DNA from: Methanothermococcus okinawensis
Lineage (GTDB): Archaea; AGJL01; Methanococci; Methanococcales; Methanococcaceae
Direction of reading: 5' to 3'
Assembly: GCA_015661585.1 (NCBI GenBank)
Contig: DQVU01000058.1
Location: forward strand, 1 to 7,966
Length of the DNA: 7,966 bases
Numbering within the stretch: position 1 is the first letter of the stretch; every line of letters begins with the position of its first letter. Shown piece after piece: positions 6,070-7,966 of this stretch. Below the pieces are notes generated by a model that was not told the DNA's origin, ran no database searches, and worked only from the letters and a program-made list of their open reading frames with translations. The position numbers and the translations under genes are program-made.

Positions 6070-6232
6070 GTTTGAAAGTATAATGATAATTCTTCCGAGG
6101 GATAGGGAGATTCTCTTCAAGGTTTCGAAATTATCTGTGATTGAGGAGAAGAAAATTTCCCTGGTTTCAGTAATGAGTTGATTTTCCACATTGAGAAGAA
6201 GGGTTATCTTCTTAACACCTGAAGACACTATC
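6070..6232. other. Convergent junction with unresolved short open frames
   Basis: These 163 bp lie between the convergent FrhB-like gene and secE. On the plus strand an ATG at 6083 opens 32 codons (beginning MIILPRDREILFKVSKLS) to a TGA at 6179-6181. A second plus frame, open from 6145, gives 25 codons (ENFPGFSNELIFHIEKKGY and so on) to a TGA at 6220-6222. Joined by a -1 frameshift near 6150-6160 they would give one short protein that just fills the gap. On the minus strand a GTG at 6226-6228, right after the secE stop, opens 70 codons running into the end of the FrhB-like gene. None has a good Shine-Dalgarno or a family I recognise. It could be a decayed gene, rearrangement debris, or plain spacer. 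Confidence 0.3.
6196..6213. terminator. Hairpin AAGAAG / CTTCTT between convergent genes
   Basis: A perfect 6-bp stem (6196-6201 with 6208-6213) encloses a 6-nt loop, 20 bp beyond the secE stop and 126 bp beyond the FrhB-like stop. No T-run follows on either strand, whereas archaeal termination mainly uses T-runs, so a terminator role is only a suggestion. Confidence 0.2.
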
Positions 6233-6448
6233 TTATACCTTTTTAATCAATCCCTTTAGATACACTATAGGTACATGAATTATATATCCTAATATCCCTA
6301 AGAAACATATCCCCAAACCTGTAACCTTTGCAACATTTAAATACTCTTCTGTTGTAGGTTTCCTCAGTACCATCAGTACCCTTTTACACTGATTTAGGAA
6401 GGATTTTAATCTCTCTATCTTTTCCTCCATCTCTATTTTTCCTTTCAT
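6233..6448 (-). CDS. secE: Preprotein translocase subunit SecE / Sec61-gamma
   Basis: This small 71-residue membrane protein clamps the SecY channel in the Sec translocon. An amphipathic N-terminal helix (about 8-28) is followed by the conserved R29-K-P-T-T-E-E-Y36 turn that precedes the single transmembrane helix (about 39-57, VAKVTGLGICFLGILGYII), then HVPIVYLKGLIKK. This closely resembles the M. jannaschii SecE known from the SecYEbeta crystal structure. The first ATG (6446-6448) is chosen because GAGGGATGAT (6449-6458, minus strand) precedes it directly; Met7 has only a weak site. It begins 13 bp after the ftsZ stop, with its Shine-Dalgarno inside that gap, so the two genes form an operon. 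In related genomes I remember nusG (spt5) following secE; here that gene is absent and a convergent gene lies downstream. Confidence 0.93.
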   Translation of the reverse strand: MKGKIEMEEKIERLKSFLNQCKRVLMVLRKPTTEEYLNVAKVTGLGICFLGILGYIIHVPIVYLKGLIKKV

Positions 6449-6461
6449 ATCATCCCTCTAT

Positions 6462-7556
6462 TTAGATACTGGGGAGTATGTCGATAACTACAGGTTTTTT
6501 ACCCTTTGGTGTGCTAAATGGTGCTATTTCAGTGGATTTAGTACCTGTGATTATAAGTAGTACCTTGATAGTGTTTTCCGCATTTTCATCAATTGTAGTA
6601 CCCCAGATTATAGTGGCGTTCTCGTCTAATCTCTCGGTAACTGTTGAGACTATTTCCTTAGCTTCCTCTACACTCATATCCTTTGGTCCTGTAATATGTA
6701 TCAGTGCACCCTTAGCCCCATCTACCTCTACACAGAGGAGAGGACTGTTCAACGCCATATTTATTGCTTCCTTAGCCCTGTTCTCAGAATCACTCTCCCC
6801 TATACCTATCATTGCTATTCCACCGTTACTCATCACAGTCCTTACATCTGCAAAGTCAAGATGGATGTCTCCAACGTTCTGCACAAGATCTATCATACCC
6901 TTTACAGAGTTAATAAGGATCTCATCAGCAACCTTAAACGCCACTCTCAGGGGCACATTTGGAACTATCTCTAAGAGTTTATCATTTGGGATTATAACTA
7001 TGGTATCTGCTACCTTCTTCAACTTCTCCAGTCCCTGTATAGCGTTGTTCATTCTGATCTTTCCCTCCATGGAGAAAGGTAAGGTAACCACTGCAACAGT
7101 TAAGGCCCCTAACTTCCTGGATATCTCTGCCACTATTGGAGCAGAACCTGTCCCAGTACCTCCTCCCAATCCACAGGTTATAAATACCATGTCGGAGTCC
7201 TGTATAGCCTTTTTAATATCCTCCGCATTTTCCTTGGCAGCCTCTTCACCCTTTACTGGATCTCCACCAGCACCTAATCCCCTTGTAAGGTTTTTACCTA
7301 TGAGTACCTTTACATCTGCCTTTGTCTTTATAAGTTGTTGGGCGTCGGTATTTATAGCAACAGTTTTTATTTCCTCTATCTCCTCCTTTGCAAGTCTATT
7401 TAAGGCGTTATTCCCTGCACCTCCACAACCTACTACAGTTATTTTAATCTTAGACTTCTCGATAAATTCCAAAAGTTCCTTATCAACTTCTGACATTTCC
7501 ATATCTTCTTCTATAGGTTCAACTCCCTCCTCTACTATACCCTTTAAAAACTTCAA
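6462..7556 (-). CDS. ftsZ: Cell division GTPase FtsZ (FtsZ1 type)
   Basis: This 364-residue tubulin-like GTPase polymerises into the division ring. The nucleotide-binding G-loop start VVGCGGAGNN is at 41-50, NTDAQQL at 69-75, the GxGAGG segment at 93-98, and the tubulin signature GGGTGTGSAP at 131-140. The T7 catalytic loop reads D230-I-H-L-D234-F-A-D237: both aspartates are present, but the Asn usual at the first position of NxDxxD is His232. Length and the N-terminal extension (residues 1-36, acidic) match M. jannaschii FtsZ1 as I remember it. The start is a TTG (7554-7556), set by a strong Shine-Dalgarno AGGAGGT (minus strand, 7563-7569) at normal spacing; later in-frame Met codons lack one. 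The C-terminus ends in a basic patch and a short hydrophobic tail (KGKKPVVIDILPSI), which may be the site for a membrane anchor such as SepF. It is the first gene of the ftsZ-secE operon and divergent from top6A. Confidence 0.97.
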   Translation of the reverse strand: MKFLKGIVEEGVEPIEEDMEMSEVDKELLEFIEKSKIKITVVGCGGAGNNALNRLAKEEIEEIKTVAINTDAQQLIKTKADVKVLIGKNLTRGLGAGGDPVKGEEAAKENAEDIKKAIQDSDMVFITCGLGGGTGTGSAPIVAEISRKLGALTVAVVTLPFSMEGKIRMNNAIQGLEKLKKVADTIVIIPNDKLLEIVPNVPLRVAFKVADEILINSVKGMIDLVQNVGDIHLDFADVRTVMSNGGIAMIGIGESDSENRAKEAINMALNSPLLCVEVDGAKGALIHITGPKDMSVEEAKEIVSTVTERLDENATIIWGTTIDENAENTIKVLLIITGTKSTEIAPFSTPKGKKPVVIDILPSI

Positions 7557-7589
7557 AGTATTACCTCCTGTTATTTTTTATTGATTATT

Positions 7590-7611
7590 TTAACATTCAT
7601 TTAACATTTAT
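7590..7611. repeat. Tandem 11-mer TTAACATTYAT in the ftsZ leader or promoter
   Basis: TTAACATTCAT (7590-7600) and TTAACATTTAT (7601-7611) are adjacent direct repeats differing at one base. They lie 21 bp beyond the ftsZ Shine-Dalgarno and on the gene side of its TATA-like box, about where transcription should start. Tandem copies at one-turn spacing suggest an operator, though simple AT-rich duplication is possible. Confidence 0.4.
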
Positions 7612-7625
7612 TAATCTTTTGATTA
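7612..7625. repeat. Palindrome TAATC-TTTT-GATTA
   Basis: A perfect 5-bp inverted repeat with a 4-bp spacer directly abuts the tandem 11-mers. It lies between the presumed ftsZ transcription start and its TATA box. It may be part of the same control site, or a chance palindrome in A/T-rich DNA. Confidence 0.3.
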
Positions 7626-7630
7626 GATTA

Positions 7631-7639
7631 CTTTATAAA
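7631..7639 (-). promoter_or_regulatory. TATA-like box for ftsZ
   Basis: The minus strand reads TTTATAAAG here, a good archaeal TATA match. A start about 25 bp downstream (near 7608) would give a leader of roughly 50 nt containing the Shine-Dalgarno. No biochemical support; the assignment is from spacing only. Confidence 0.45.
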
Positions 7640-7663
7640 TTATTGGAGAATAATTATTAATGA

Positions 7664-7692
7664 ATTATAAAGTTATATTATAATTTATATAT
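7664..7692 (+). promoter_or_regulatory. TATA-like elements for top6A
   Basis: Two candidates are visible: ATTATAAAG at 7665-7673 and TTTATATAT at 7684-7692. The first would place transcription start near 7693 and keep the Shine-Dalgarno GAGGTGG (7705-7711) inside the transcript. The second would start at about the Shine-Dalgarno itself. The first is therefore preferred. Confidence 0.35.
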
Positions 7693-7716
7693 TTTTATAT
7701 TTATGAGGTGGGATAA

Positions 7717-7966
7717 ATGATATCATCCAAGGCAAGAGAGAGGGCTAAAAGGAAGATCATAGAAGTTGCCAACAGTATGTACGATCTTATATTAAAGGGA
7801 AAGAGACCAAAACTCAAAATACCTATTAGAAGTTTAAGTAATGCAAAGTTTGATAGGGAAAAGGGTACCTTTGTACTGCTGGGAAAGGAGAAGGAGAGGA
7901 CTTTAACAGTTAATCAGGCGAAGATCTTTGCACAGACTATCAAGATGATGGAGTTTGCAAAGGAAC
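7717..7966 (+). CDS. top6A: DNA topoisomerase VI subunit A (5' part only)
   Basis: The first 83 codons of a type IIB topoisomerase subunit, the Spo11-related DNA-cleaving half of topoisomerase VI, which works with subunit B to pass one duplex through another and relax supercoils. The gene runs off the window edge. Visible segments such as KIPIRSLSNAKFD, KGTFVLLGKEKER and TVNQAKIFAQTIKMMEFAK are close to the N-terminus of M. jannaschii Top6A as I remember it. The catalytic tyrosine of the winged-helix (CAP-like) domain and the Toprim metal-binding domain lie beyond the window, so their integrity cannot be judged. GAGGTGG (7705-7711), five bases before the ATG, sets the start. It is divergent from ftsZ across 160 bp and may share control sites with it. 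Confidence 0.93.
   Translation, partial: MISSKARERAKRKIIEVANSMYDLILKGKRPKLKIPIRSLSNAKFDREKGTFVLLGKEKERTLTVNQAKIFAQTIKMMEFAKE

Noticed and set aside
6016..6228. 70-codon minus-strand frame after secE (GTG start), as a firm gene
   Set aside because: Its last 18 codons are only the complement of the FrhB-like gene, no family is recognised, and the start has only a weak upstream site. Kept only as a possibility within the junction entry.
6478..7584. 368-codon open frame on the plus strand antisense to ftsZ
   Set aside because: It lies exactly opposite ftsZ, is extremely rich in Ser, Pro, Ile and Leu as expected for the complement of a gene with regular codon use, and has no ribosome binding site.

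Overview
The window looks like chromosomal DNA of a hyperthermophilic or thermophilic methanogen of the order Methanococcales (Methanocaldococcus, Methanotorris or Methanothermococcus type). The evidence is very AT-rich intergenic DNA, strong use of AGG/AGA and GAG codons, GGAGG/GGTGG ribosome binding sites, an archaeal FtsZ, an archaeal SecE/Sec61-gamma, topoisomerase VI subunit A, and a split glutamate synthase of the Methanocaldococcus jannaschii type. Family assignments come from reading the translations and from memory of the families. No search was run.

Layout. Positions 1-539 hold no convincing intact gene. They contain several inverted repeats and a patch at about 276-464 that reads like coding debris. 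A SWIM zinc-finger protein of unknown function lies on the minus strand (540-1226). A 136-bp divergent promoter region follows, with a perfect tandem 10-mer. On the plus strand come four genes that together make a split glutamate synthase system: the class-II glutamine amidotransferase subunit (1363-2445), the synthase subunit with an N-terminal 2x[4Fe-4S] ferredoxin domain (2474-4006), a 185-bp gap with inverted repeats and a TATA-like box, the GXGXG beta-helix subunit (4192-4977), and an FrhB-family iron-sulfur flavoprotein (4996-6069). A convergent junction (6070-6232) carries a hairpin and unexplained short open frames. On the minus strand, secE (6233-6448) lies directly downstream of ftsZ (6462-7556). 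A divergent promoter region (7557-7716) separates ftsZ from the truncated 5' end of top6A (7717 to the window edge, plus strand).

How the genes work together. The amidotransferase would release ammonia from glutamine, the FMN/iron-sulfur subunit would use it to aminate 2-oxoglutarate, and the GXGXG subunit would supply the third domain of a canonical GltB. No NAD(P)H-binding small subunit (GltD) is present. The adjacent FrhB-family protein belongs to a family that exchanges electrons with coenzyme F420, so the best hypothesis is a glutamate synthase driven by F420H2 (or ferredoxin) rather than NADPH. This is the most interesting system in the window. I recall such an enzyme being proposed in the F420 literature, so it may not be wholly new.

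The ftsZ-secE / top6A block matches the order I remember for M. jannaschii, except that the expected nusG(spt5)-L11 genes after secE are replaced by the convergent glutamate synthase cluster. The junction is therefore a likely rearrangement point.
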